Assembly (NCBI GenBank): GCA_037178975.1
Contig: JASJZH010000004.1
Coordinates: 3,038,001 to 3,102,000, forward strand
DNA length: 64,000 nt
Reading direction: 5' to 3'
Origin: Oscheius tipulae
Lineage: Eukaryota; Nematoda; Chromadorea; Rhabditida; Rhabditidae
The notes under the pieces are model-generated. The model worked only from the letters and a program-made list of their open reading frames with translations. It was not told where the DNA came from and made no database searches. This document shows positions 22,901-34,173 of this stretch, piece by piece. Both the position numbers and the translations under genes were made by a program. Numbering within the stretch: position 1 is the stretch's first letter; every line of letters begins with the position of its first letter.

Positions 22901-25900
22901 GGCCTCCGAACTGAACGATGAGAATCTGCGAGATGAACGTGGCGATCCAGATAATGTAGTAGATGGGATTGGAGAAGAGACCAGAGAAGACGTTGCGCTC
23001 TCCGTGGATTTTTCTGGCATTGATTTCGTTGAAGAGAGTCATCATGACGAAGGTGTTAAAGACAATCGTGAAGTGGATGGAAGGAGGCGCGTGGAGATTA
23101 GCCCAGCGACCCGAGGGAATCCCGAAGAAGTTCTCTCCGTAGAAGATGAGCGTGAAAAGAACGACCAGCTGATAGAGAGCATGACCGAGGATGTTCTTGC
23201 TCATCGTCTTTGAGATCAGCGGACTCGTACGTCCATAGGGCTTTCTCTTGAGCAGTTCTTCAGTCGGCATCTCAGTTGCCAGAGCGAGCGAAGCCAGTGT
23301 GTCCATGATTAAGTTGACCCAGAGCATCTGAACGGCTTTCAGCGGTGTGTCCTGGATGGCACAGGCTCCGACAAAGGCCACGACAACAGCTACAACGTTC
23401 ACAGTCAGCTGGAACTGGAGGAACTTGGCAATCGAGTCGTAGACGTTCCTTCCCCACATGACAGCCTTCACAATTGAGGTAAAGTTGTCGTCGGTCAGGA
23501 TGATATCTGAAGCCTCTTTGGCCACATCTGTTCCGGCAATTCCCATGGCGAATCCGACATCGGCCTTCTTCAAAGCTGGTCCATCGTTGGTTCCATCACC
23601 AGTCACAGCCACTACCTCACGATTGTCCGTGGCACGAGAGTCGATGATTCCCTTGACGAGAATGTACTTGTCCGTCGGCTGGGCACGAGCCAAGACACGC
23701 AGTTTCGGCCAGATCTGATCCAGCTTGTCCTGGGAGACTTCGCCGTTCTCGTCTCGGATTCTAGCATTGAAGTCCTTGCCTTCCAGAGCGATAAAGTCCT
23801 CTCCGGGCTTCAGAATTCCGCAGGCGGTGGCTATCGAACGAGCCGTGTTGATGTTGTCTCCCGTGACCATGCGAACAGTGATTCCGGCCTCCTGACATCT
23901 CTCGATAGCGGCAGGTACCTCTGCAAACTAGTTTTTGATTTGCATAGCAAGAAATACATACCAGGTCTGACAGGGTCCTGGATTCCGACAATGGCGATGG
24001 CAGTCATATCGGAGACGATCTGTTCCTCGTTCTCCCAGTCAATCTCTCCTGAGTAGCCAATCTCATTCTCCTTCTGGACTTGAGACGACGGAACGTAGTC
24101 CTTATAGGCGAGACAGATAGTTCTCAGACCGTCGCTGGCCATCGGCTCGATGACCCTCTTGACGAGTTGGTCGGCATCCTTGGCAGTGAATGGTTGCAGT
24201 TGTCCGTTCTTTCCCAAAAACCATTTGCAGCGCTTCGTGACAATCTCCGAGGCTCCCTTGCTGAAGACACGGAACCCGCCTCCGGGCCTGTTAATCACCG
24301 TCGACATGCTCTTCCTGACCGAGTTGAAAGTGTAGACCTATAAATTTCTGAATAGTTGGAGAGAACAAATAAGAACTACCTTGGGAATGCTCTCCTCCGG
24401 ATGCTTGTCACGAATCTCCTGGTAGCTGTATCCGAGAGCCAGAACAAATCCGAGCATACCGCATTCCGTCTTGTTTCCAAGTTGAGTGGCCTGCTCTCCT
24501 AGCTGTTTCGCGGGAATCACCTAGACATGGCTTCTACTACAGATCAAAAACAAATGTTACCTGAGTGGAGTAGCTAGAGTTGATGGAGATGCAGTTGAGC
24601 AGGACCTGAAGGGTCTCCTTGTCCAAGTTCTCAGCTTTCGGGGTCTCTTTGAAGTGTGTGTCGTTGATGTAGGACTGAACGACAGTCATTCTGTTCGTCG
24701 TCAGGGTTCCGGTCTTGTCCGAGCAGATTGAGGTGGCATTTCCCATGGTCTCACAGGCGTCCAGATGTCTGACCAAGTTGTTGTCGAGCATCATCTTTTT
24801 GACGGAGTAGGCGAGCGAGAGAGTGACAGCCAGAGGAAGGCCTTCTGGAACAGCCACCACAAGGACGGTGACTCCGATGATCAGGAAATTGATGAAGTGC
24901 TGGAAGTCGGCCAGATTGAAGGACTTTTCCTCGATGGCGTAGCGAGAGATACAGAAGCGGATGACAAGGATGAGGACGGTACATCCGGCCACGAAAGAAC
25001 CAGCATATCCGATCTGGATGGCGAGACGAGTCAGCTTAGCCTGGAGCACAGATCGTTCCTTCTTGCCAGCCTCTTCGACTCCAGCCAACTTGCCGTTAGC
25101 CACATCTGCGTCAGTCTTCGGACCTGAAACAGGACCGGTATCCGCCTCTGGGACAGGACAGAAACACAGAAAAAGTTAGAAGACAGTGCTACTCCCTCGT
25201 TTAGGAGACAAAAATCTAGCTTTTTGGAGAGGGGTGATTCCATTATTCGGCAGCGTCGTGCGATTTCATTTCCATCATTTCCATGCTCAATTGGGTCGAG
25301 CGCGAGCGCGCGCGAGCAAGAGTGAATTGCTGTGTGTCACATCAATGGGCGGCGGCAACGGGGGTCACACGTCATAATCTACTCCCTCACTTTCGAGAGG
25401 GCCAAAAAATCGAATAGGAGAGGCGTGAAAGAGAGAGTGCAGCCCATATTTCTATCACAATGCTGCTCACAAATAGAGAGACAAGTGCGAGCATTCCCTC
25501 TACACGGATAGAGCAGAAATGAAGAGAAGAGAGAAGAAACCCACCGAGCAGAGGAACATTTCCATCTCCGACTTCCGGGACGACATCTCCTGAAAAGACT
25601 ATCTAGGTGATCACTGACTTGATTCAGAGACGCCCTCTCTCAACATCACTACAATCAGAAATATAGGCTAAAGCTGCCCATGCGGTGTCTCTGTCATGCG
25701 CCCGAGAGTGTAATCACTACATCAAGAAATTGACTTTTGACTAGTGCGCGAGTGCTCTTGCACATATAGTGCTGGACTGGACGAGAAAGAGAATCAGAAA
25801 TATGTATAGAGAGAGAAAGAGACAAGAATCGCTCTGACAGGGGGATGCGCTGCTCACCGACACCACCACCTGATGGATGGCTCTTCGAATGTGAACGGGC

Positions 25901-27076
25901 TCGACGTTCTAAACAACTGTCTACTGTTTACTCTCTTCAGAACATCGCTGACAATGGAGACAAAAGGGACTAACCTTCGCGTTTGGCAGCCTTTCGTTCC
26001 TCCTCGGCCACTGTCTTGGCAGCACCCAGCAGTGTCATAATGATACCCGTCTGCGAGTTAACTCCTACAGCCGACACCAGCATCTTTCCGGATCCTTCCA
26101 TCACGTGAGTTCCAGACAGAATCATCGGGTCGTGTTCCGGGCTCTTCTTGATCTGATCCGACTCTCCGGTCAGCGAGGACTCGTCGATCTTCAGGTCGTT
26201 GGACTGGATGAGAATACCGTCAGTTGGCAGCAGATCTCCGTACTTGATCTGGATGACATCTCCCACGACGAGGTCGTTCACCACCACCTGAATGCTCGTA
26301 GTCAGAACGAAGAAAGTGTGAAAGAAACCTGGATAGACTGTCCATCTCGGATGACGGCGAAGCGATGTTCCGTCTCGATCTTAGCCTGGAGTCCACGGAA
26401 TTGTCGCTCTTTGGTGTAGTCGTTCAAGGCGGTCACGAGGACGACGACGATGACTGAGATGAGAATAGCGACTCCTTCAATCCATCCGGTGTCGTGTTCA
26501 CCATCATCACCCATACCTGAAATTCGGATGGTCTTTCCACTCTTTTGACTGGGCTATTCACGCATGCATACGTGAACAAAGGACTGCCACGAGAACTGGG
26601 AGAAAACGTACCCGTTCCATCGTCAGGAGGTCTATAAAATGATAGAGCTAGTGATACAATTGCAGAAACCAATAGAATGACCAGAGTGACATCCTGAAAT
26701 CAAAGCTGTTAGTCTTTTCCCCCTGGTTTCATTTGGGCCGAGAGTAGAGCCACAGCACAAAGTGGTCCTAGGGGAACTACGCACTCTCTAGCTAGCTATG
26801 ATTGAGAACTCGCAAAAAGACACTGACCTGAAGAGCTTCCCAAACTAATTGGAGAAAGCATTTGGGGGGATGAGGAGGGATCTCGTTGGCTCCGAAGACA
26901 GCTCTTCGCCTTTCCATGTTGTCGTTGGCTTTCAGTCCAGTGTTCGGATCCGTCCCCAACTTTTTGCACAGACCATTGATACCTCCGTGTTCCTGGTCGA
27001 TCTTCTCCTTGGCCTCGGCTCCTCGGTACTCCATGAGAGCTCGGAGCTCTTCCAGGGTAACATTATACTCGCCCAT
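19719..27076 (-). CDS. Plasma-membrane Ca2+-transporting ATPase (PMCA)
   Basis: A P2B-type calcium pump that exports cytosolic Ca2+ and is controlled by calmodulin. The start is placed at 27076 ([20 protein letters not shown]); an in-frame ATG at 27148 is possible. Order: TM1-TM2, actuator domain with SLTGES, cassette exons, TM3-TM4 with [20 protein letters not shown], phosphorylation motif [13 protein letters not shown], nucleotide-binding region with [10 protein letters not shown], and the hinge [20 protein letters not shown]. Then come TM5-TM10 ([19 protein letters not shown]) and [15 protein letters not shown]. The calmodulin-binding tail is supplied by one of two alternative 3' exons, ending at 21020 or 19719. 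The full product is about 1,150-1,200 residues. The introns around the alternative exons exceed 1 kb and are purine-rich, unlike other introns here. Confidence 0.93.
21020..21391 (-). other. PMCA proximal alternative calmodulin-binding 3' exon
   Basis: The acceptor GTCTTATTCAG precedes CTC at 21391. The exon encodes [20 protein letters not shown], the best match to the canonical PMCA calmodulin-binding sequence ([11 protein letters not shown]). About 95 further residues rich in Ser, Pro, Gln and Tyr follow ([20 protein letters not shown]) and end DTPVSIAHV at TAG 21020-21022. Inclusion with its own stop would exclude the distal exon. Confidence 0.8.
25545..25589 (-). other. PMCA splice-site-A cassette exon 2 (45 bp)
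   Basis: Flanked by acceptor GTCTTTTCAG and donor GTGGGT on the minus strand. It has phase-1 boundaries on both sides and a length of 45 bp, so it can be included or skipped without frame change. It encodes about [15 protein letters not shown]. It lies between the actuator domain and TM3, the position of splice site A in vertebrate PMCAs. Confidence 0.65.
25858..25908 (-). other. PMCA splice-site-A cassette exon 1 (51 bp)
   Basis: Bounded by acceptor CAGTTGTTTAG and donor GTGAGC on the minus strand. It is 51 bp long with phase-1 boundaries on both sides. It encodes about [17 protein letters not shown], a basic, Ser/His/Gly-rich insert after AAKRE in the loop next to the actuator domain. Like the 45-bp cassette, it is symmetric and can be skipped in frame. 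Confidence 0.65.
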
Positions 27077-30000
27077 CGTGATGACTGCAACAACAATAGT
27101 GTCTCCTGAGCGAATATGGATCGCGCTCTTATCAGCAAATTCGTTCACAAGAGAGATAAAATTGCGCTTCTCAAAAGTTATTACGCAAACCTTTTTGCTT
27201 TTGAAAAAGCTAGATGTACTGTGAAATGTGTAGTCAGCAGCAGTGCGATCTTGTCATGCCCTGTAGGTTGTGTACCTGTAATGAGAAAGAGTAAGAGAGC
27301 GACAGATCGGACAGTTGGCAGGTGCAAACTGCGCACCGCAAAAAACTGCAAACAAAGTAGGCGATACTACTGAAGACAGAGGGGGAAGCCAAACGCTTCA
27401 GATTCTAGGGGATTCCTTTGGACTGAAAGAGATCTGACAAATGACTACCAATAAGAGAATGAGTGAGGCTTCTCGTCTGTACTCTATATGCGTCTCGAAA
27501 AGAACAGTCGGCAAATAGAAGCAGTAATCCAAAGTGTACATATGCAAAATGAGTTGTGAACCGTTCTCTGACGGGGCGGGAATGAGAGAGGGTCTCTGGC
27601 CCCCGGCAACCCGCATACACATTAGCGGAAGAAAAGCTGTGGCCGGCAATCGATACGAAAGAAAAGACATGAGTGGGCTGCGTTGGCCCTCGAAACTCAT
27701 AGTGCTGGGCGTGTAATTGGAATGAGTCAAGCTATCGATTGACCGCTTGAAAAAGGACGCAACGGACCGTCGTCTCGAAAAGACATCTTTGTTCTCGGTC
27801 CTAATTGAATTGCAACTCAACGAGGGAGGACAAAAAAGGTCCATAAACGACAAAGGAGACGTCACGCGACTCTCGTCAGTAATTTATGCGCTCTGCTCCA
27901 AAATGGGCCAGAAGAGACGGAGACGGAGAACTGTAAACATTGTAACCCCTTGATAGCGGCAGTGTGCATATACAAGGGGGCCCCTCATTCGGCGAGGGTG
28001 ACCGCTTACAGCCCCTTTTAACCCGATTATGCAAAACTGAAGAAGGGGGTGAACGAAACAAAGTGACAAGACTCTAGGTAAACATACTCTTTCGGATCAG
28101 TCAACAGCTCTCGAGGAACTCTGCTCTGTTCCCGATACTATGGGTGAGACAATTGGTGAGAGAATGGGTGAAAGAGAGGAAGGTGACTAACACTCTTTGG
28201 AGGAAGTAGTCGTAACCAAAGATTGATCGGATTTGAATACATTGGTCGGATTACGAGCTAGAGACTGAAAGTGACCTCTGGTAACTCGGTGCAGATGTCT
28301 TTTTGCCCATATCCGGCAGATGCATCTCTAATTATAGAGAGGGAGAGAGTCAACTCATAAGAGACTGCTGTAAAGCTGCCGCGACGAGCAATGTGTTCGG
28401 CATCAGACGTCCGTCATAAAAGCAAAGACGCGTGTTCATTTTACAACAGATTGTTAGTTCTTTGGGAAACTGATTTAGGATAACAGCTGGTCAGGCAAGA
28501 AAGCCATTGGTCGCGGCTTATCAACAACCTTGAACCCTAGTCTCTCTCTCTCTCTCTCTCTCGACAAAAACAATAGCGACTGTTTGTTCTGGAGTGAATC
28601 CAATTGGAGAGAGGAAGAGAGAGATAGTCTGAAGAGGAAACGGTCTTATCTTTAAGAGGGGAAAAGGGGAAAAAGGAAAGAATATGAGGCTGAGACGAGA
28701 GTGCGCTTTAGCTGCCAGGCTAGCGTATTGATCGTTGGAACAGCCGCGCCTGCCAGCAGCACTGCCCTCAGCCTTCTCGTTTTTTAAGCCCAAAATCTTC
28801 CCATTCATCGGGACCATCCTCGTCTCGTAAAGTGATTATAATGAGAGAGAAGGAATGAACAAGCTTTGACAAGAGAGATAGAATGGAACGGAAACAATTG
28901 GTCATTCACGGCGTCGAAGGGACGCCGAGCAACAACTATACGGTTTGATGACAGTCTGAGTCAAGATTTAAAATGGGCAACAACTTTTGATGGATCCGAT
29001 AGGAACAACTGTCGTGTGGCCCCGGAAGTTCTGAGGGGGGATACAAAGAGAGCGAGATTTATAGCGGCTCTTCGGAAACATTATTCCAGGAGGGACAACT
29101 CAATTTGGAGCGACGGGTGATTGGAATAAAACTGTTCCAAGCGAATGGCTACGCGCCAATGGGCCGGAAGAATGGCCTGAAAGTAAAAGAAGGAGGTGGT
29201 TGATAGATGGCGTGGGCAAGGATTGAATATCCCAGAGCGAGGCGCTCTCCAAGAGACAACTTGATGTCCAATCTAAAACAGATGCTCCTCTCACCATAGA
29301 GGATGTGTGTATTTACTGCCCTACAAATAGCAATAGGCGCAAATCCGACCGGTTATGTTATCCGGACGAGAGTCGCGGCCTTTCACACGGCATCATTTTT
29401 CATGGGCCACACATGCATTCGGGAGGGGATTCAAGAAAGGATTCGAGGGAAAGGAGGAAATGTCTCGGGTGACAACTGACGCTAACGAAGTGCCGTCCTT
29501 ATCACTTACAGGAGAAAATCTTACGTAGCTGCATATCTCACTGAGATATGGCCTTCCTAAGGTACGTAAGCTTTTCCAATGACGCACGCACTTCGCACGA
29601 TAAGATCGCAAGCTATTCTCAGCCAGCCAACTTTTGGCGGAGGAGGACGATCGTTTACAGTGATATCAGGGACATGACTATTCAGTCTGAACTATTTTGA
29701 GAGCTACTGAATCACTTTCAGAGAGCGGGATGGTCAAGGGTGTAACTTTGGGTGAAGACAGCGAATAAGATATACGGGCAATTTATAAGGAGTATCAACA
29801 ATTTTTCAGAATAATTTCAGTTCAAACATGGGTCAGGTAAGTACTGCAGCTATATGGAAAAGCACTGCTGAGCTAACTGGAAACTGACATGGTACTTGTT
29901 AATGGACTAACCACTTTCATGATTCCGTGAAGTTCTGAAGCACCCATTCTATTCTAACTGAATACGCGACGAACACAACAGCAGTTCAAAATCTATGAAT

Positions 30001-31574
30001 GACTGTTCCCTTACTGATAAGACGACTGAGCAATCTTTTGTACATTGCTGGATTAAGCGAGGTGTGCCAGTAGCTGCCTGTCTGTTCTGACAGTTGGACC
30101 TTTTTGACAAAATATAAGAGGCGAGAAACAGTACCTTGTGCTCTTTCGAACTGCCGTGGTCTTCTTCTATGTCGAGAAGCAAAAGTTTCCAATAAATCAG
30201 GAGTGTCAAAACAAGCAGAGGCACAGGCAGCAGCTACTTTTAACGGGTCAGTTGGACTGTTTACAAAACAAGTTGACATGCACTGTTTATTTCAAGAAAC
30301 ACGTTATCGTAAATATTGCCATCTTCCTCCGCGCTTCCCCTGGCTTTAGGTGTTTCCCGGCAGAGAATATCGACCACCAAAGGGGAGGCGGGAGCTAGCA
30401 GAGAGAGACAGCGCAAACTAATCTGGTTAAACTGGCACAGCTATCCTCTACTGACTCACTTTCACAGCTTCTTTTTCACCTTTTCTCCATTTGCTAATTG
30501 ATTTTCTTTTTGTTTATTTTATGGGCCCGCGTGAGCACTCCGCCCTCGATGAATTCAGTCCCGTTCCCATTAGAAAGAGCTCTCTTCTGAAGCCATTCTC
30601 CCAGAATCTCTGGTATAAAATACTGAAAGAATGTCCCTCGAAACTCTTTTGTTCCCGAGAGCCTTTTGTTCTCAAACTCTATTGACTCGAGAAACAATAC
30701 CTCGTCTCTTTCTGGTCCCGCCTGAATTTTCAGTTTTTTGAAGGTTGTTCAGTTTCTAAAAATTTAACCAATGAAAGCGCAATTGTGTCTGTGGTTGACT
30801 GTTTGTTTGTGTTTGCCCGAGGCCACAAAGCAAAGATGGCCGGTCAAGAATTATTGGTAGCAAGTCTGTGGTGAGCGGAAGGCTGTAGAGAAATTTCGCT
30901 CTATTTGTGGTAGCTCGACTAGAAAGCTAACTAAAATCCAAACGACTGCGATGCTGGTGTTAATCTTACAGTTCTTAGGTTCCCGTACGAGATAAATAAA
31001 TTCGGTACTTGTTTATGCTTGTAGTCGGTTTCAATAATCTGTTTTCATCTAACAAGATGCTCTAATGGCTCACGGAAAAGGGTATACTGGGTTCAGTCTT
31101 GTCTACCTCCTCAAAGAAAGAATTGGAAAACACTGTACTCGAATTCCTCCCATGGAAACCTTTTGGAATTGACTGTTTGGGTGTCCTTTTTGTTCCCACT
31201 ATGGTATCGTTCCAATACCACGTGTTTGATACCTATCGACGATATCATCTGGGACTTCTAAACCTAGTAAGCCGATCAGAGCTGGCTATCATGGATTAAG
31301 TTACGTGCTGTCTCCCGAAAAACACTAAACACAATAGTGCTTGCGGAATAACCCCGGCCATCTGTTGTGCCTCTTCCGGCAAAGTTCTTACACCTCGAGA
31401 GAGCCCTTTTACAACCATCGGAATATGATGGAAGGATTCCCTGATGAATAATTACGCGTTCATCAAGAGAGAGCCAGAATTATTCAACCCCAGTGTTGTG
31501 TCTTCCTCACTCACGCTAACCAAATAGTCTCAGGAAAAAATTGTTTTGCAGCTCTTCTCTCTGTGAAGAAGAAA
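27077..31574. other. 4.5-kb stretch without supported genes between PMCA and SSUH2
   Basis: The largest gap in the window. I found no frame with a recognisable domain on either strand. It contains a (TC)n run at 28541-28562 and purine-rich stretches near 28,600-28,700. It also has an isolated acceptor-ATG-donor arrangement at about 29,821-29,836 (MGQ, then GTAAGT). It sits 5' of both divergent genes, so upstream non-coding exons and promoters for PMCA and SSUH2 are the likely contents. This is inferred from position. Confidence 0.45.
28541..28562 (+). repeat. (TC)n microsatellite
   Basis: A perfect TC dinucleotide run of about 22 bp in the non-coding region upstream of PMCA. Confidence 0.9.
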
Positions 31575-33611
31575 ATGAGCGATGGCTTCAGCGCTCTCCA
31601 GCCACCACAGGAAGATCTCGAGAATCATAGAAAGGCTTCAGGTTGGTTCTAATCGAAAGAGGAGAGAACATCCCTCGCTCCGAGTTATGTCGCAATTGTT
31701 GTGTAGCACTGGGCTGTGGTGCTCGATCATTCGCTCGATTCATAGGCATGTGTTCCACCTTCGACACAGCTGGTCCGAGGTCTCAACAAAAAGTCATGAA
31801 GAAAAATTATAGACATGTTCACATGGAGGGGTACTAACATTACTGTGACTCAGGTCTCTTTCTGGAAAAGTTGTTGAGAGAAGAGTTCTTTCTAAATGTG
31901 TATAAGGTGCCCTTATGTAGAGAACGGGTCAACCAAAATGAGAAAAGACTGAAATGTAAAGGTGTGAGACGGAAATTGACCCTGGTTTCCGCCCCTTGCG
32001 ACTCGTTCCCTCCCCCAACACCATGTGCCCCCTCTCGACCACCATGCGGCTGTCTAAAATTTGTTCTCCACCCTCCGTAATACCAAAAAATCGACGTATT
32101 CAGCAGTTACCTGCTCGCTAACCATCAAAAATCTTCAGCATCGATCGGCCAACAACGATACTTCGACGACATCATCCCGATGGGCGAGTTGGAGGTACGA
32201 GAAGCTCTGATGGCCGAGGCCAAACGCCACAGGCTCTGGAAGGCGGCTGTCATTAAAAAGATGCAGTTCGATCAGCTTGAAATGCTCAGCTGCCTTCAGG
32301 TTTGTTCATACATAACTATCTAATCAAAGTCCTCCCCTCCAGTATCGACTCGAGTCGTTCACAGAAGCCAGATCTACCACCGAGACCTCGGAAGCAGTCA
32401 ATCCAGCAGCCATGATTGATACAGGCGGTCCTTCCTACTCTTTCGATCCGTGGGACTACGAAGTAATTCCGGACAATCTCTTCATGGATCAGGTATTGTT
32501 TTCGGAGAGGAAGAGTCTCCGTAATTAGTGTCCGTAATTGGATAGAGGGGCTTCTGGCCTTTGGCTGCTTCAATCGAGCGGAAAACGGAGTTTAGGTTCG
32601 CGTTTTGGAAATGCCAGGCACGAGCAATCTAAACGTTTGCTCGACTTGCACTGGAGAGGGAACAGCTCACTGTTTTCATTGTCGAGGATACGGGACAGAC
32701 AAGTGCACATTCTGTAGAGGAACAGGCATGAAGTCAGGAGTTGCCCATCCGGCTGTCTATACTCATCCAATGGTGGCTACTTTCCCTCATGTGGGTCTCT
32801 CAAATGCTTCTCTAAAGAGCTACGAATCTAGTCTGATATCTCTCGAGGCTACTCTTCGTCTTCCACAGCCATCATGCGTCCACCCGGTTCCAAAGACACG
32901 GCCTACGGGGTCGGGACTCCGATGCATTTCATGTCCAAAACGGGCGTTCCTCCACCCGGAATTGGTCAGTTTCACGGGTTGAATAGACGAACGAATCATT
33001 TTAGGAACCCACGATCTGTGCTACATGTGTCATGGACGGGGAATAAAGGAATGTCATCACTGCAAGGGCGGAGGCAAGAAGCCCTGTACGACTTGTAATG
33101 GAAACGGACGAATCCGGTCCTTCACCAAGTTGAAAGTCTACTTGTATGTCTCTTCCGTACTATATAAGCAGTTGATTTCAGTAGAACAGAGCGATCGGAG
33201 TATCTGAGCGAGTGCGAGATCCCTCAGAGATTGCTCTCCGTGGCGGATGGGAAAGAGATCTTCTCAGAAGAACAGCCATATGTTTGTCGTCCTTTACACT
33301 GATGAATAGTTTCCAAGCTTCCAGGTGCTCCCAATCAGCAAATACCCGGTGAAGGAAATAAACGACCAAAGCAAATTGTTCTGCGCACAACACCTCCAAA
33401 AATGCATGGGATTGAGTCGTGTGATTCGGGTAGGACGGGACCAATTTCTCTTGTGCAATTCAAAACATTTTAGCAGCGACATGTCCTAATAGCCATTCCC
33501 GTGTGCAAGGTTCAGTTCAGTGTCGGATCGTCCAAAGGAATCTTCTTCGTTTATGGTACAGGTCGACAGTGCTATGTTCCCAACTTTCCAGCCAAGTGCT
33601 CCATTCTATAA
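31575..33611 (+). CDS. SSUH2-like protein with two DnaJ-type Cys-rich repeats
   Basis: Homologue of SSUH2, a protein of poorly known function with DnaJ-like C-x2-C-x-G-x-G repeats. The first exon (31575-31641) encodes MSDGFSALQPPQEDLENHRK; a 497-bp intron, long for this window, joins in phase to SASIGQQRYFDDIIPMGELE. The middle exon carries SFDPWDYEVIPDNLF. Cluster 1 includes CSTCTGEGTAHCFHCRGYG and CTFCRGTG. Cluster 2 includes CYMCHGRGIKECHHCKGGG and CTTCNGNG. The conserved tail runs from LISKYPV-like PISKYPVKEIN through QRHVLIAIPVCKVQF to NFPAKCSIL and TAA 33609-33611. Ser/Thr-rich inserts near 32,760-32,880 may include another intron. The family assignment is good; the role is unknown. Confidence 0.8.
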
Positions 33612-34173
33612 GGGTCAAATGAATATTTGTACAGCATTTGCAACATGAATCTGTCGAAGAACTTGGTAAGGAGATGTTATCGTGAAATGGCAGCATCCTA
33701 GCGGGGAGAACATTCCTTATGTCCGATGATTGAATGAGCATACAGTATTATCCATACTATAAGGAGGATACTGGGAAAACGTCTTGTAGTCCGTTTCCTG
33801 AAAAAATTCTTCGTTCTTCCGCTTGTCGGTTCAACCTGTCCATACCTTTCTCTCATGCTATCCGCGTAATATCCCTAACTGCTTTGATTTGGCTCTTCCC
33901 ACCTTTATTGCGCCTCCAAACTAATTGTCAAAGTTTGTTCTAGTCTGTAAAATTTCTGCAACTATTCTCTGACCGAATAAGACAGCTTTTAACAACAAAA
34001 ACAGTAAAAAAAAACTGTATTGGACAAGGGTGGAATCTACAAGTCTACTGAGGCGAAAACGAAGAGATCCAATGGGGAGAAGAGCCAAGAAGACAAGAAG
34101 GTGGCCTAGAAACAAAATGGAACACAAGGAAAGAGAAGAAGATGAGGTGCTGCAAATGTATTTATTTGCTAGT
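33612..34173. other. Intergenic between convergent SSUH2 and PTP
   Basis: About 560 bp between two convergent stops. No supported frame and no clear repeat; it should contain the 3' ends of both genes. Confidence 0.4.

Noticed and set aside
28541-28562. TC repeat considered as part of a CRISPR-like or satellite array
   Set aside because: It is a simple dinucleotide run with no spacers or larger repeat unit.
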